Source: a virus
Length of the DNA: 49,654 nucleotides
Virus record (IMG/VR): IMGVR_UViG_3300034164_000003
Span: 1 to 49,654 of that record
Direction: 5' to 3' (one strand)
Numbering within the stretch: the stretch's first letter is position 1; each line of letters opens with the position of its first letter. The notes beneath the pieces are model-generated. The model saw only the letters and a list, made by a program, of their open reading frames with translations, was not told the DNA's origin and searched no databases. The position numbers and the translations under genes are program-made. Of the stretch, positions 33,121 through 41,325 are shown piece after piece.

Positions 33121-35396
33121 TACTCTTCAACGATCCGCGAACGTGAGCGTATAGCCATGCCATCCGCGTTATGCTCAAGAATCGTCGTCTCTCTTGGCGC
33201 CGTAATCGTTTTAGCGATCTCCTGAAGCGACTCGCCCTGTTGTTTTTGGTTGTTGCCTTGTAGGGCGGCGAGGAAGGCTTTATTGTCGTTCGCGGATTGG
33301 GTAATTTGGGCGCGCGAGTCCGCGGCGATCTGCGCCACCAGTATTTTGGTTTGCTCGCTCATATTAGCAAGGTACAGTTGCAATCTCGCATCGCGCGCGG
33401 CCTCGCGTTCGCTTTGATGTAGTTCAGCATCTTTAATTGCAAGGTCAGCATTAATCTTCCGCTCCGATTCCCGGTCTTTCTGCTCCATGGCCGCGTCTTT
33501 CGCGTGTAACTCAGCCTCGATCTTAGCATAGGCGGCCTCGTTTTTAGCGTCAATCTCGGCCATTTTGCTTTCGAGCATTTGCTTAAGCTGCTGGATTTCC
33601 TGATCCTTGGCGGCGAGTTGCGGGTTATCTTGGTCAACGGAGAACCGCGCAGCATCCCGGAAACCAAGGAGCCCGAAGATATAGGCCTTGATAGGTTCCG
33701 GGTCCATGTCAGGCGGCATCTGCGCTCTGAACTCGGCATACGTCGTCAACGCCTGGGTGAAGGCCTGTAGTCGGATCATGGGGTCCATGGCCGAATTCGC
33801 CACGTTCACCACGACTTGCGACGGGACCATCAACAGATCTTTGGTGATAGCCGTTACCCCATAGCGTTGAATATCCGCGCGCCGAGCCATCAACGTTAAT
33901 AGATTCATGTCGGATTCGTAGTGCTGTTCGAGCATGTCTAATTGATTTAGGACGCGCTCCACCCAGGTTTCCGAGAATACTCGGATAACATATTGGGTCA
34001 TGGCGTTCGAGCCGCCTTTCAGCATCGCCATGCCGCCGACCGTTTCATTTAGCTTGCGGTTGGTCTGTACTGATCCTTGAGAGAAGGAGCCTAGGAGATC
34101 GTCAAAGTCATTGTTTACCCGGTCCTGCTCCGCGTAAGCGGACTGGGTAACATCGTTGAACTCCATCGGGAATACATCTTTTTCGATGTCATTAACGAGG
34201 GTCACAGAACCCGGCGCGTTACGGACAAGGGATTGCAGGTCAACCTGTTTACCCCTACGTACAAGATATCGCTTATTCAACACCAGCTTAACGTTGTCTT
34301 GGCGTGAGTTCGATATTTCGTTCGCTTCTTTCTGCGTTCCCTTAGCTAAATGTACCGGGGCGTCCGGGACGGATTTATGGGGCTCGATGACTGACGTTCC
34401 GACCACAAACGGACGGATACCGTGCAGATAGGCTTTTTCTAATGGCCTTGGCTCAGAAAGGATAGCGACTACACCAAGCGTGTAATACTGCACTTCCTCT
34501 CCACGTATCCGCATGAAGTTTTCATGCACCCATACAATATCGAAGTCGGACAGTTCTTTGCTGAATCGGGGGTCGGTTTCGTCCTCCCTTTCTCCTGCTC
34601 TTGCTTGGCGGGTCGAATCGTAGGCTGAATTTCTCGCCGTCATGAGAATATTGGCTGAAACAAATTCCCAGTCACCAGATTCTATTTTTTCCCTCACATC
34701 GCCGATTCGCATGGGCTCCATGGCGATAAAATAGGGGCTTGAGTTGACGACATCGGTCCATTCCGCGGCCGGGTCAAAGCGGAGATTTTCGATAGGATAA
34801 AGCTTAATATCGGGCTGATCTTTTATCTTGATCTTCGCTGGTTGCCCGGTTTGCTCATCGAGAATAGTGGGATCTTCCATATCCTGATATTCCCAGAATT
34901 GTTTAGAGCCGACGATGCCATAAATGTACGCTTCCTGCATGGCGCCGACGCAGACCTGAAACCACGGTATTTGTCCCTTACGTGACAGACGATAGTTAAT
35001 CAATTCCTGGCGCAGTGCGGCGCCAGCCAAGTGCATAGGGTCTTTATCGTCCTCGGGCTCATGTGACATGATATCTAGTTGCGAAAAAAAAGCGGCGGCG
35101 GTCGCGGCTTCTAGCTGTCTCCCAGTGGCCCTGGTTTTGGGCCGAAACATCTTAGATCGGTATTTATAAGCATCGGAATGATACTTCGATCCCTGCATGT
35201 GCTTGTTCTGGAAATGCGCAATAGAGTTTTCCCAGTCCTTGCGGTAGTTGGTGTCGATGAAGGTCGTCGAAGTATCGAATGCCTCCGCCGCGCGCTTTAA
35301 CCAGGGATCGGAATTAGCGTCGGGCCGGCTCGTCCGCATATCGACCGGCCGGTGGTGCTTGCCGAATTTCTTGCGGGCTGGGAGGGCTTCAGGCAT
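33120..35396 (-). CDS. Portal protein
   Basis: 758 residues. N-terminal region with FRPKTRATGRQLEAATAAAF, a stem/clip-like middle (VNNDFDDLLGSFSQGSVQTN, NETVGGMAMLKGGSNAMTQY) and a ~150-residue C-terminal coiled coil (~590-735) rich in Glu/Lys/Ala. The coiled coil corresponds to the barrel seen above P22-type portals. Dodecameric channel for DNA packaging and ejection. Encoded after the terminase as expected. Confidence 0.85.
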   Translation of the reverse strand: MPEALPARKKFGKHHRPVDMRTSRPDANSDPWLKRAAEAFDTSTTFIDTNYRKDWENSIAHFQNKHMQGSKYHSDAYKYRSKMFRPKTRATGRQLEAATAAAFFSQLDIMSHEPEDDKDPMHLAGAALRQELINYRLSRKGQIPWFQVCVGAMQEAYIYGIVGSKQFWEYQDMEDPTILDEQTGQPAKIKIKDQPDIKLYPIENLRFDPAAEWTDVVNSSPYFIAMEPMRIGDVREKIESGDWEFVSANILMTARNSAYDSTRQARAGEREDETDPRFSKELSDFDIVWVHENFMRIRGEEVQYYTLGVVAILSEPRPLEKAYLHGIRPFVVGTSVIEPHKSVPDAPVHLAKGTQKEANEISNSRQDNVKLVLNKRYLVRRGKQVDLQSLVRNAPGSVTLVNDIEKDVFPMEFNDVTQSAYAEQDRVNNDFDDLLGSFSQGSVQTNRKLNETVGGMAMLKGGSNAMTQYVIRVFSETWVERVLNQLDMLEQHYESDMNLLTLMARRADIQRYGVTAITKDLLMVPSQVVVNVANSAMDPMIRLQAFTQALTTYAEFRAQMPPDMDPEPIKAYIFGLLGFRDAARFSVDQDNPQLAAKDQEIQQLKQMLESKMAEIDAKNEAAYAKIEAELHAKDAAMEQKDRESERKINADLAIKDAELHQSEREAARDARLQLYLANMSEQTKILVAQIAADSRAQITQSANDNKAFLAALQGNNQKQQGESLQEIAKTITAPRETTILEHNADGMAIRSRSRIVEE

Positions 35397-35851
35397 TAGG
35401 ATGCTTGCCTTCTTTCAAGCAGAAAAAAATTGCCCCAGTCAATATACTTTGCATCTTTAAAGCTTTTGGCCGAATAAACAAAATCACCTTTGTACCAATC
35501 TGAAGAGGTCGGACTGTAATACCATGCTATATGCTTTGATTGCCCATAATCCATCGGTATTCTTAAACGTAAGTCATACCATGTCCCAGGCGGCAAGATT
35601 GTTCTTGCGTCCTCCCTAACCAGATTCCTTAAGAAATCCTCATCATGGCCGCTTAGTTTTGCGTACGGAAAAGAGCGGCCATACTCGTGAGTTGGATCAA
35701 AGGCATGGTTAATTGATCGAATACTTTCAGGGAGTTCGTCCGTTAAAAGTAAATCATTGGCCAATACTTCATCGGGTAGCGCGAGATATTTTGAGGCAAT
35801 AACTGTGGCGCCGGCTGCCAACATACCCTTAAGAAATTGACGACGGTTCAT
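35396..35851 (-). CDS. Protein with twin-arginine (Tat) export signal, 151 aa
   Basis: MNRRQFLKGMLAAGATVIAS is a textbook Tat signal (RRxFLK followed by a hydrophobic core; ALPDEVLA may end in a signal peptidase site). The mature part (SFPYAKLSGHDEDFLRN, RIPMDYGQSKHIAWYYSPTS) matches nothing I know. Tat substrates fold, often with a cofactor, before export. Located between portal and small late genes, one base from the portal start. Confidence 0.7.
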   Translation of the reverse strand: MNRRQFLKGMLAAGATVIASKYLALPDEVLANDLLLTDELPESIRSINHAFDPTHEYGRSFPYAKLSGHDEDFLRNLVREDARTILPPGTWYDLRLRIPMDYGQSKHIAWYYSPTSSDWYKGDFVYSAKSFKDAKYIDWGNFFLLERRQAS

Positions 35852-36219
35852 ATAATTATCCCTAGTTCTTTAATCGGCTGATGTTTGTCCAGCACGCCGT
35901 CAATGTAGTCCGGCGTAGCGCCTTTGAACGATCCTCTTGCCATGCGCGCCCGCTCCAATATCTCGCCGCCGGCCATCAATACCTTTCGGAGCCTGGCATC
36001 GAGCTTGGCGATATGCAGGACATATCCATAGCGGTAGGACACGGAGAAATTCTTGATGATGAGCACCCCGCCTTTTTCCTCGCTGTTGACGTTCACGGCC
36101 CAGAGATGGCCGGGGTAGTGCTTATTTAGCATATTGGCGGCGCGCTTGGCGAGTATTTCATCGTTAGCGGTGAAGGTGTGGCCGTCGAAGGTTTGGAGAT
36201 TGGTAATTATATTTTGCAT
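35848..36219 (-). CDS. Conserved late protein, 123 aa
   Basis: FTANDEILAKRAANMLNKHYP and FSVSYRYGYVLHIAKLDARL are recognisable from other podovirus genomes near the portal gene, without assigned function. ATGA overlap with the Tat-signal gene. Confidence 0.6.
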   Translation of the reverse strand: MQNIITNLQTFDGHTFTANDEILAKRAANMLNKHYPGHLWAVNVNSEEKGGVLIIKNFSVSYRYGYVLHIAKLDARLRKVLMAGGEILERARMARGSFKGATPDYIDGVLDKHQPIKELGIII

Positions 36220-36240
36220 TTTATGGAGGCGTGGTGATAA

Positions 36241-36393
36241 TCATTTAATCAACTTCGCAATTTTGATGGATTGCGGCTCAAAATTAAGCCATGTTCCGGG
36301 CGAGACCTTGAAATAAAATAAGTCTGTGTGCCGGCAATAGCGCGCATCCTCAAATACCTCGCCCCACTGGGTAATGACAATAGCTTTTTTCAT
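36241..36393 (-). CDS. Small late protein, 50 aa
   Basis: The start at 36393 is preferred because it touches the upstream stop (TGATG); an in-frame Met at 36453 would overlap that gene. MKKAIVITQWGEVFEDARYC. Unknown. Confidence 0.5.
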   Translation of the reverse strand: MKKAIVITQWGEVFEDARYCRHTDLFYFKVSPGTWLNFEPQSIKIAKLIK

Positions 36394-36548
36394 CAATGGT
36401 CCTGATGGTGAATATAAACGGCGGAATACTCGCCATCTTCTTCCGGCTCGCACCAGCAGAACTGGGACATGACGTGGGGCCTGCCGAACTCCGGATAAAC
36501 ATGGAGGTCCCGGTCTTGTTCCATGACTTGATTGGGCTGGAGAATCAT
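36393..36548 (-). CDS. Small late protein, 51 aa
   Basis: MILQPNQVMEQDRDLHVYPE then FCWCEPEEDGEYSAVYIHHQ. Two cysteines and three histidines near the end could bind metal. Joined to both neighbours by one-base TGATG overlaps. Unknown. Confidence 0.5.
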   Translation of the reverse strand: MILQPNQVMEQDRDLHVYPEFGRPHVMSQFCWCEPEEDGEYSAVYIHHQDH

Positions 36549-36802
36549 CAATCCTCCTCCACTTCCGGATTCATTATGTCGAACAGCAATGTCCTTTTTT
36601 CCTCGTCTGGCATGACGAAGTAGTCGCGGGGGGAGAATGCGATCTTGATGCCTTCGGGGAGGGAGTCATAGTCTGGGTGAACCTCACAGCTCATCGAAGT
36701 TATTTGAATAGGCGGGTCAGGCGGCTCCATTTCTATCTTATACAGTGCCGATTGAGTTCCAGGACCATGCGGACCGATGGGGCCTTTAAGTTTCGTTATC
36801 AT
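36548..36802 (-). CDS. Small late protein, 84 aa
   Basis: Pro/Asp-rich (GPIGPHGPGTQSALYK) with an acidic end (DIMNPEVEED). Overlaps the preceding gene by 17 bases in another frame. No family recognised. Confidence 0.5.
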   Translation of the reverse strand: MITKLKGPIGPHGPGTQSALYKIEMEPPDPPIQITSMSCEVHPDYDSLPEGIKIAFSPRDYFVMPDEEKRTLLFDIMNPEVEED

Positions 36803-37091
36803 CCAGGTCTCGTTTTACTTTTGCGAAATCCACTCCCTGCTTCCAGCAACGAGCACATCTGCCTGAAAGGGGGCGGCTCCATGGCTGACCGATTAATGGT
36901 CCATGAGTACAAATGAGTTGTCTTAGCCAACGCAGAAAACGCCATGGCCGCTTAATGCTAATTTCCAGGCTGCGGCCCAACCAATAGATCACAAATCCCC
37001 AAAATATTCCGAATCCAGGGTTGATAAAAGATATCATTGGTATTCGATAGAATCGCCGACGTTGGTGTCGGCATCGCTTTAGAACTATCAT
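36786..37091 (-). CDS. Small membrane protein, 101 aa
   Basis: Starts within the upstream stop (ATGA). Very basic N-terminus, then a hydrophobic segment (FINPGFGIFWGFVIYWLG). A cysteine pair follows near residue 80 (GRCARC). A Met at residue 19 (MISFINPG) is an alternative start. Role unknown. Confidence 0.5.
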   Translation of the reverse strand: MIVLKRCRHQRRRFYRIPMISFINPGFGIFWGFVIYWLGRSLEISIKRPWRFLRWLRQLICTHGPLIGQPWSRPLSGRCARCWKQGVDFAKVKRDLDDNET

Positions 37092-37258
37092 GGCCGGCGA
37101 TATACTCCGTTCTCGGTCCTGTCGGTGCTGAGCTTTTCCTTGCCATTCGAGAATTTATACACCACCTCCGGCTTTTCCATATCCGGGTCCGCCTTATGGC
37201 AAATAGCACGGAAGTCCGTGATAGTGTTATGGGGTGGTGGCTGCGTGGGGTCAGCCAT
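37088..37258 (-). CDS. Small late protein, 56 aa
   Basis: MADPTQPPPHNTITDFRAIC to TDRTENGVYRRP; ATGA at its end and an 8-base overlap at its start. A competing frame over the same bases (37272-36958) lacks this coupling and reads as low-complexity basic sequence. Confidence 0.5.
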   Translation of the reverse strand: MADPTQPPPHNTITDFRAICHKADPDMEKPEVVYKFSNGKEKLSTDRTENGVYRRP

Positions 37259-37487
37259 TTAACTTGCTCCATTCACTCATTGCTTTATTCAATTCAGACC
37301 TCCAAACGCCGGCATGAGGCCCGGAGTAGAATTTAAACCACTCCTCTTCGGAATGCTCCGTCTGCGCGAACTTATCATGCAGTTGAGCCGACTTGCTCTC
37401 GCCGGTCTCGGAGCTGTAAATTGTATTCCCTTCCTGCCATATTTTAAACCCGCGTATGATTTGTGGAGATAGGCTATGGCCGGCCAT
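37251..37487 (-). CDS. Late protein, 78 aa
   Basis: MAGHSLSPQIIRGFKIWQEG and HSEEEWFKFYSGPHAGVWRS. The GAGGACACACC before the ATG is a fair ribosome-binding site. First of the chain of small overlapping genes between terminase and portal. Unknown. Confidence 0.55.
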   Translation of the reverse strand: MAGHSLSPQIIRGFKIWQEGNTIYSSETGESKSAQLHDKFAQTEHSEEEWFKFYSGPHAGVWRSELNKAMSEWSKLNG

Positions 37488-37784
37488 GGTGTGTCCTCAA
37501 ATTGGTGCCATCCCGGACTCTCTGCTCGTCGTCTGCTCATTCTGGGTCACGATTGGTTACGTGATTGCGCGCTATTCGATCCTTGTTGGATCCCTAGATT
37601 GATGGAACCGCCACGCGTGGCAATCGCTCCTAGGCACGAATAATTCTGCGACTTTACCAGGTACGCCTCACTATCCTTTCGGAGGCAGAACTCTGAGACC
37701 GGGTATGGCATAAACAGTAAGCAAGTCCCCTGCCCTCAATACGCATTACGCATTCTGGCACGATATTTGCGTCTATGCAAAAGC
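37488..37784 (-). other. 297-bp non-coding gap after terminase, hairpins and GGA motifs
   Basis: No credible gene on either strand. On the minus-strand RNA there are about seven GGA triplets, some as AAGGAU (AAAGGATAG, CAAGGATCG, TAGGGATCC), and local palindromes GCCACGCGTGGC and GGATCC-AACAA-GGATC. A hairpin GCCTC-N12-GAGGC is also visible. Could be a regulatory leader for the small genes or a CsrA-binding RNA. Confidence 0.4.
37756..37770 (+). promoter_or_regulatory. Perfect sigma54-like -24/-12 site, antisense to terminase
   Basis: TGGCACG-ATAT-TTGC equals the consensus exactly. It faces the 3' end of the minus-strand terminase gene, so a transcript from it would be antisense. Confidence 0.4.
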
Positions 37785-39461
37785 TCAATCCTCCGCAACA
37801 GCGGGTAACGTATCGGCATCGTTATAGACGCCTGGAATAACATAGTCCGGCATGTCGTAGATGCGTGACATGACGTCGAGGAAATCTTTCATCAGAGTCG
37901 CCGGGAACAATAGATACTCGTTATTCAGCACCCACTTTACGAGGTCATAGGGCTTCCGGTCCTGGTTGATGCGCTTGATCGGCTTGGCGCATAAAAACTC
38001 TTGCCCCCTCTCTTTGGCCTGGCGCTGTGTTTTTGTCTCCTCGCCATCGTAGGGAAAGAAAAACCGCCACGAACTTAAATCAGGAACCAGGCGCTTGATG
38101 CGATCATCCTTAGCCTGGTCGCTGTCATGCGTCCAGGACACCACTTCAATGGGGAAATAGGATTTTTCGATTTCCATCATCTGTTCGAAGTGCTGGATAT
38201 CGGACTGCATGCCGTATTTTTCGTAGCCTACATAAACCCCTTGAATACCGGGTTCTTTTGTCCATTTTTTATGCAGGGCTTTCAGCATTTCCCACCGCTC
38301 CTTGAGGTTCATCTTATGACACGCGCCGTCCAGCAGGTATTTATTGTGCGCCGAATCCAATCCGATAACGGCCATGGCGGTATTGGACGATCCTTTGAGT
38401 TTTGAGTCTGCTGGATCACACAGGATATACACGTTGAGGGTAAACGGCCTGATCTCGTAGGTTCTAATCCATTCCGGCTTGAGGCTTTGCTCGCTGCCGG
38501 CGATGGGGTTTAGCAGTAGCTGGCAAGCTGTATTATAGATCCCGTTAAGCTTCTTCTTTTCCTCCCATACTTTCTCATTCCAAAATATCGGCTTACCATC
38601 CGGCGTCCCAGTATCAGTGGCTGGATAAGATCTTAGCTTAATGATTTTTTTAGCAATAATGGCCGCGTAGGTATCCGCGAAATGAAAGCGAGTGCCCTCA
38701 TGCCATTGCCGGCCAGTTGTCTCGCCCGTCGATGCGAGATTCTGCGAGAGCTCCCAGTTATCCGTTGTTTTCATGATCTGCTCACCAGTGGTCACGGACT
38801 CGCGCGTGACCACATCATTATAAATTCGAAGTTTAAAATGTTTGCTGATCGGCTGGCCGTCGATCAATCCCCACGATTCAACGGTGGCCTCGTTTGAGTT
38901 TGATTTGCGCTTAACCGTGATACCGTTTTCTTCGGACCACAAAATGGCATCCTTGTGCGGCTTATTCCAGAAAATATCAGAATAGACTGATTTCAATAAT
39001 TCGTTAATTTCAAACTCGGTTTTTATTTGGCGTAGAAATGCGCGCGCGATCGGGCGGGTGTGTGAAAATATACCGATAGTTATATCGGGATTATTGATGA
39101 TTTCCTGGATAGATCCGGCGAATGTAATAATGGTGGATTTGTAATGCTCCCGGCTCCACAGGTCCATATGTCCGTCGGGGCTCGCCTCGACCTCGCGGCA
39201 ACGGGCATAGATCCAGGGATGGATTGCGTCTATGCGATTGAGCAGGTGGGTCAGCAGGAAAAATCTATCCCCTCTCCCCATCTCAGCGACTATCGCATTT
39301 TCACACCCAGGATGATGACAAACCTCATCATAAAAACTCAGTGCCTGGCGCATCGTGGCCGTGTGCAGCCACGGCAATTCCGCTCTAATGCCTAGTAGGT
39401 TCGATTCGCTGTTGCTGAGGGTCTGCGCGCTGGCGGATGGCATCGAATGGGATGGACTCAA
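37785..39461 (-). CDS. terL: Terminase large subunit
   Basis: 558 residues if the Met at 39461 is used, but this overlaps terS by 77 bases; the true start may be a downstream Met (MRQALSFYDE) or a non-ATG codon. ATPase region with DLWSREHYKSTIITFAGS (divergent Walker A); nuclease domain opening LNVYILCDPADSKLKGSSNT with the first acidic residue, and NNEYLLFP near the end. Motor that packages DNA through the portal. Confidence 0.88.
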   Translation of the reverse strand: MSPSHSMPSASAQTLSNSESNLLGIRAELPWLHTATMRQALSFYDEVCHHPGCENAIVAEMGRGDRFFLLTHLLNRIDAIHPWIYARCREVEASPDGHMDLWSREHYKSTIITFAGSIQEIINNPDITIGIFSHTRPIARAFLRQIKTEFEINELLKSVYSDIFWNKPHKDAILWSEENGITVKRKSNSNEATVESWGLIDGQPISKHFKLRIYNDVVTRESVTTGEQIMKTTDNWELSQNLASTGETTGRQWHEGTRFHFADTYAAIIAKKIIKLRSYPATDTGTPDGKPIFWNEKVWEEKKKLNGIYNTACQLLLNPIAGSEQSLKPEWIRTYEIRPFTLNVYILCDPADSKLKGSSNTAMAVIGLDSAHNKYLLDGACHKMNLKERWEMLKALHKKWTKEPGIQGVYVGYEKYGMQSDIQHFEQMMEIEKSYFPIEVVSWTHDSDQAKDDRIKRLVPDLSSWRFFFPYDGEETKTQRQAKERGQEFLCAKPIKRINQDRKPYDLVKWVLNNEYLLFPATLMKDFLDVMSRIYDMPDYVIPGVYNDADTLPAVAED

Positions 39462-39771
39462 CTAATTTGTGCTCAATCTCGATTTTGCCGGTCATTTCGG
39501 TTGTTTGCAATTTTGGATGCACATACGGCGCTACGGCTTTAGCTGCCTCGAATCGCATGCTGTGCCAATTGGAGAATCCGGCGCATATATCCCGATCAAT
39601 TTTTCCTTCCGCTACAGCTTTTAGGAGATCAGGCGGACACGGCGTGCGCATGAGTTCAAGCATATATTCTTTTGGTGTAATTCCGCTCGCGGCAATTTCG
39701 GCTGCAACCCTCGCAGTCCGTTTATTTTTCGCCCCCTTTTTGCGGCCGCCGGTCTTTTTTCTCTTTACCAT
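39385..39771 (-). CDS. terS: Terminase small subunit
   Basis: 128 residues. Basic N-terminus (MVKRKKTGGRKKGAKNK), helical middle (GITPKEYMLELMRTPCPP, FEAAKAVAPYVHPKLQ) ending IRQRADPQQQRIEPTRH. Recognises the packaging site and delivers it to the large subunit. Directly precedes terL. Confidence 0.82.
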   Translation of the reverse strand: MVKRKKTGGRKKGAKNKRTARVAAEIAASGITPKEYMLELMRTPCPPDLLKAVAEGKIDRDICAGFSNWHSMRFEAAKAVAPYVHPKLQTTEMTGKIEIEHKLVESIPFDAIRQRADPQQQRIEPTRH

Positions 39772-39814
39772 ATCTATTTTTTTCTATTTCTAGAAAATTA
39801 CTCCTAGCGCCTAT

Positions 39815-39931
39815 TTAAAATAGATTAGCAATCGGTTTGGCAAAAACCAACAATATCAGGCCGAAACATATCCAAAAAAAACACGGCCAGCACCAATAAT
39901 CCTTGATGGTAAAACGAGTATGGTTTTCCAT
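39815..39931 (-). CDS. 38-aa membrane peptide
   Basis: MENHTRFTIKDYWCWPCFFW followed by a hydrophobic stretch ICFGLILLVFA. The ATG abuts the stop of a lysine-rich mini-frame. Precedes terS in the late direction. Confidence 0.4.
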   Translation of the reverse strand: MENHTRFTIKDYWCWPCFFWICFGLILLVFAKPIANLF

Positions 39932-39988
39932 TTAATACCCCGGTTCCGGCCGTGGTCGCTTGCCTTTACCTTTTTTACCTTTTTTCAT
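39932..39988 (-). CDS. 18-aa lysine-rich peptide
   Basis: MKKGKKGKGKRPRPEPGY, with GAGGTAAAATT before the ATG. Too short for any inference; start/stop abutment with the next frame supports translation. Confidence 0.3.
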   Translation of the reverse strand: MKKGKKGKGKRPRPEPGY

Positions 39989-40257
39989 AATTTTACCTCG
40001 TGAATTAGTCTAATTATTGGCTCAATCCCTCCCCCTGTCAAATTCCATGCCAATCCAGCCAAAATAACCTACCTATTAAATCCACCCAGGCATGTCGGCA
40101 AACTCAGATACAGATAGGTAACGGGTATGCCGTGATCTCGCCCCAGATCGCAGAATTTTGGCTGTGAATATATACAGCTTTTCCCATTTATCGGGTAAAA
40201 GCAACCATTCGTCGGTAGGCAGTAGCAGTCTAGGCTAAAATAGCCCACAATTACCGC
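39989..40257. promoter_or_regulatory. Divergent control region between late genes and 40258 operon
   Basis: 269 bases without a convincing gene. Contains palindrome GGCTA-AAA-TAGCC about 20 bases before the 40258 gene and several GATAGGTA-like half sites. It should also contain the late minus-strand promoter, but I see no clear sigma70 pair for it. Confidence 0.35.
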
Positions 40258-40476
40258 ATGAATACAAAATCCATGCTTTTGCAATATCTCGCCCGGTTTG
40301 ATCGTCCTACCGATTGCGTTAATGCGCTGAACGCGGTGCTCGGTACTAATTACGATATCAACCGCCTGGGGCAATGGCGCCGCGGCGCTGTGCCGCCTCC
40401 AGGGATTGTATCAGGTTATTTACTCGGATTAGCTGATAATACCGTTGGTCGGAAAGCTAAAAAAAATAGCAAATAG
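40258..40476 (+). CDS. Small putative Cro-like DNA-binding protein, 72 aa
   Basis: MNTKSMLLQYLARFDRPTDC, YDINRLGQWRRGAVPPPGIV, VGRKAKKNSK. The helix-loop-helix and Trp-Arg-Arg-Gly pattern with P-P-P-G is like Cro-type regulators that choose operators by a W-R-x-G turn. No ribosome-binding site is obvious. Confidence 0.5.
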   Translation: MNTKSMLLQYLARFDRPTDCVNALNAVLGTNYDINRLGQWRRGAVPPPGIVSGYLLGLADNTVGRKAKKNSK

Positions 40477-40479
40477 GGC

Positions 40480-40521
40480 TTGACGGCATAGGCAGGGATA
40501 GCCTACTATTATAGATAGTAG
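40480..40521 (+). promoter_or_regulatory. Promoter and palindromic operator for the 40563 operon
   Basis: TTGACG, 18-base spacer, TACTAT, with a palindrome CTACTA-TTATAGA-TAGTAG (40503-40521) overlapping the -10 box and start site. A repressor could bind there, perhaps the 72-aa protein just upstream. Confidence 0.55.
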
Positions 40522-40562
40522 TACGGGCGCCTCGCCGGAGATCAGGGGCAGGAGAAGCAAAC

Positions 40563-40796
40563 ATGGAAAAAAAGACAATCAACATCAAGCCTGGCCGAGT
40601 CGTTGAGATGGATGAGCAAGGCCGCTACCGTTTGATCGAGGCAGAGTTTGGCCTTAACGAGGCCATTAGTGAGGCTGAGGTCATCGACCTACTAGAGCGC
40701 CATAATAAGGCCGATCTGCGCAAGCACTTCCCGATGTACGGGTTTCACGACGCGGAGCCAATTGACCGCACCCCCGAGCACAAGGAGGACTACTAA
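40563..40796 (+). CDS. Hypothetical acidic protein, 77 aa
   Basis: KTINIKPGRVVEMDEQGRYR and EAEVIDLLERHNKADLRKHF. Ribosome-binding site GGCAGGAGAAGCAAAC. Codon use is richer in GC than in the early operon. Overlaps the next start by one base. Unknown. Confidence 0.6.
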   Translation: MEKKTINIKPGRVVEMDEQGRYRLIEAEFGLNEAISEAEVIDLLERHNKADLRKHFPMYGFHDAEPIDRTPEHKEDY

Positions 40797-41005
40797 TGGC
40801 CAACCACCCCAATCGCAACGCATATCTCGCCGTCTACATCCGTGAGCTGTCAGGCAACTTAACCAGGCACACGATCAAAGGCATGGACAAGGCCGCTCAT
40901 ATTGAGCACCACAATATCGGTCCTATTACTGGCACCGAGCACCTGGTGGGATGGCCTGAGCCAAGTGTCGAGTGGCACGGATCAACCGGTTACTGGTTTA
41001 ATTAG
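40796..41005 (+). CDS. Hypothetical protein, 69 aa
   Basis: ANHPNRNAYLAVYIRELSGN with five histidines in the centre (AAHIEHHNIG, TEHL). Stop is followed by an intercistronic hairpin. No family recognised. Confidence 0.55.
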   Translation: MANHPNRNAYLAVYIRELSGNLTRHTIKGMDKAAHIEHHNIGPITGTEHLVGWPEPSVEWHGSTGYWFN

Positions 41006-41012
41006 CCCCCCT

Positions 41013-41041
41013 CCCATCCAGTCTACGGGCTGGATGTGGGA
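41013..41041 (+). promoter_or_regulatory. Intercistronic hairpin
   Basis: CATCCAG-TCTACGGG-CTGGATG stem with flanking C/G run, right after the 40796-41005 stop. No U-run follows, so it more likely protects or processes the transcript than ends it. Confidence 0.45.
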
Positions 41042-41069
41042 TTACCAACCAACAAATAGGAGATAGAAA

Positions 41070-41255
41070 ATGATCGCCTTAATTAATTTTACCAATAAAG
41101 AAACAAACATATCCAGCACGGTTGAAATCCATGCGGACAATGTAGACAATTTTTGGGCTATCCATTCAGCTTTAAAAACCCATCCGGAATATACCAATGT
41201 GGGCATGCGGATTGAGCGCGAGCGCGGCAGGGGCTTCCATGCTGTTGTTGCCTAG
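41070..41255 (+). CDS. Hypothetical protein, 61 aa
   Basis: IALINFTNKETNISSTVEIH, then HSALKTHPEYTNVGMRIERE; small alpha/beta. AATAGGAGATAGAAA gives a good ribosome-binding site. Unknown. Confidence 0.55.
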   Translation: MIALINFTNKETNISSTVEIHADNVDNFWAIHSALKTHPEYTNVGMRIERERGRGFHAVVA

Positions 41256-41266
41256 TCTAGCCTCCC

Positions 41267-41290
41267 TATCCCTGCCAACGCGGGGATAGT
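41267..41290 (+). promoter_or_regulatory. Second intercistronic hairpin
   Basis: CTATCCC-TGCCAACGCG-GGGATAG follows the 41255 stop, the same place relative to genes as the hairpin at 41013. Part of a repeated stop-hairpin-RBS-start pattern in this operon. Confidence 0.4.
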
Positions 41291-41325
41291 GGGATAGAGA
41301 CTAATCACAGATAGGAGAAGCAAAT

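Noticed and set aside
36958-37272. 104-aa minus-strand frame
   Set aside because: It overlaps two coupled genes in other frames, which have ATGA junctions and better composition.
37488-37784. A tRNA or intron in the gap after terminase
   Set aside because: No T-arm GTTCGA-type loop with paired stems and no P7 pair could be found; stems are local only.
40069-40374. Minus-strand 101-aa frame overlapping 40258-40476
   Set aside because: No ribosome-binding site, low-quality sequence, and it lies antisense to the better supported plus-strand gene and over its control region.
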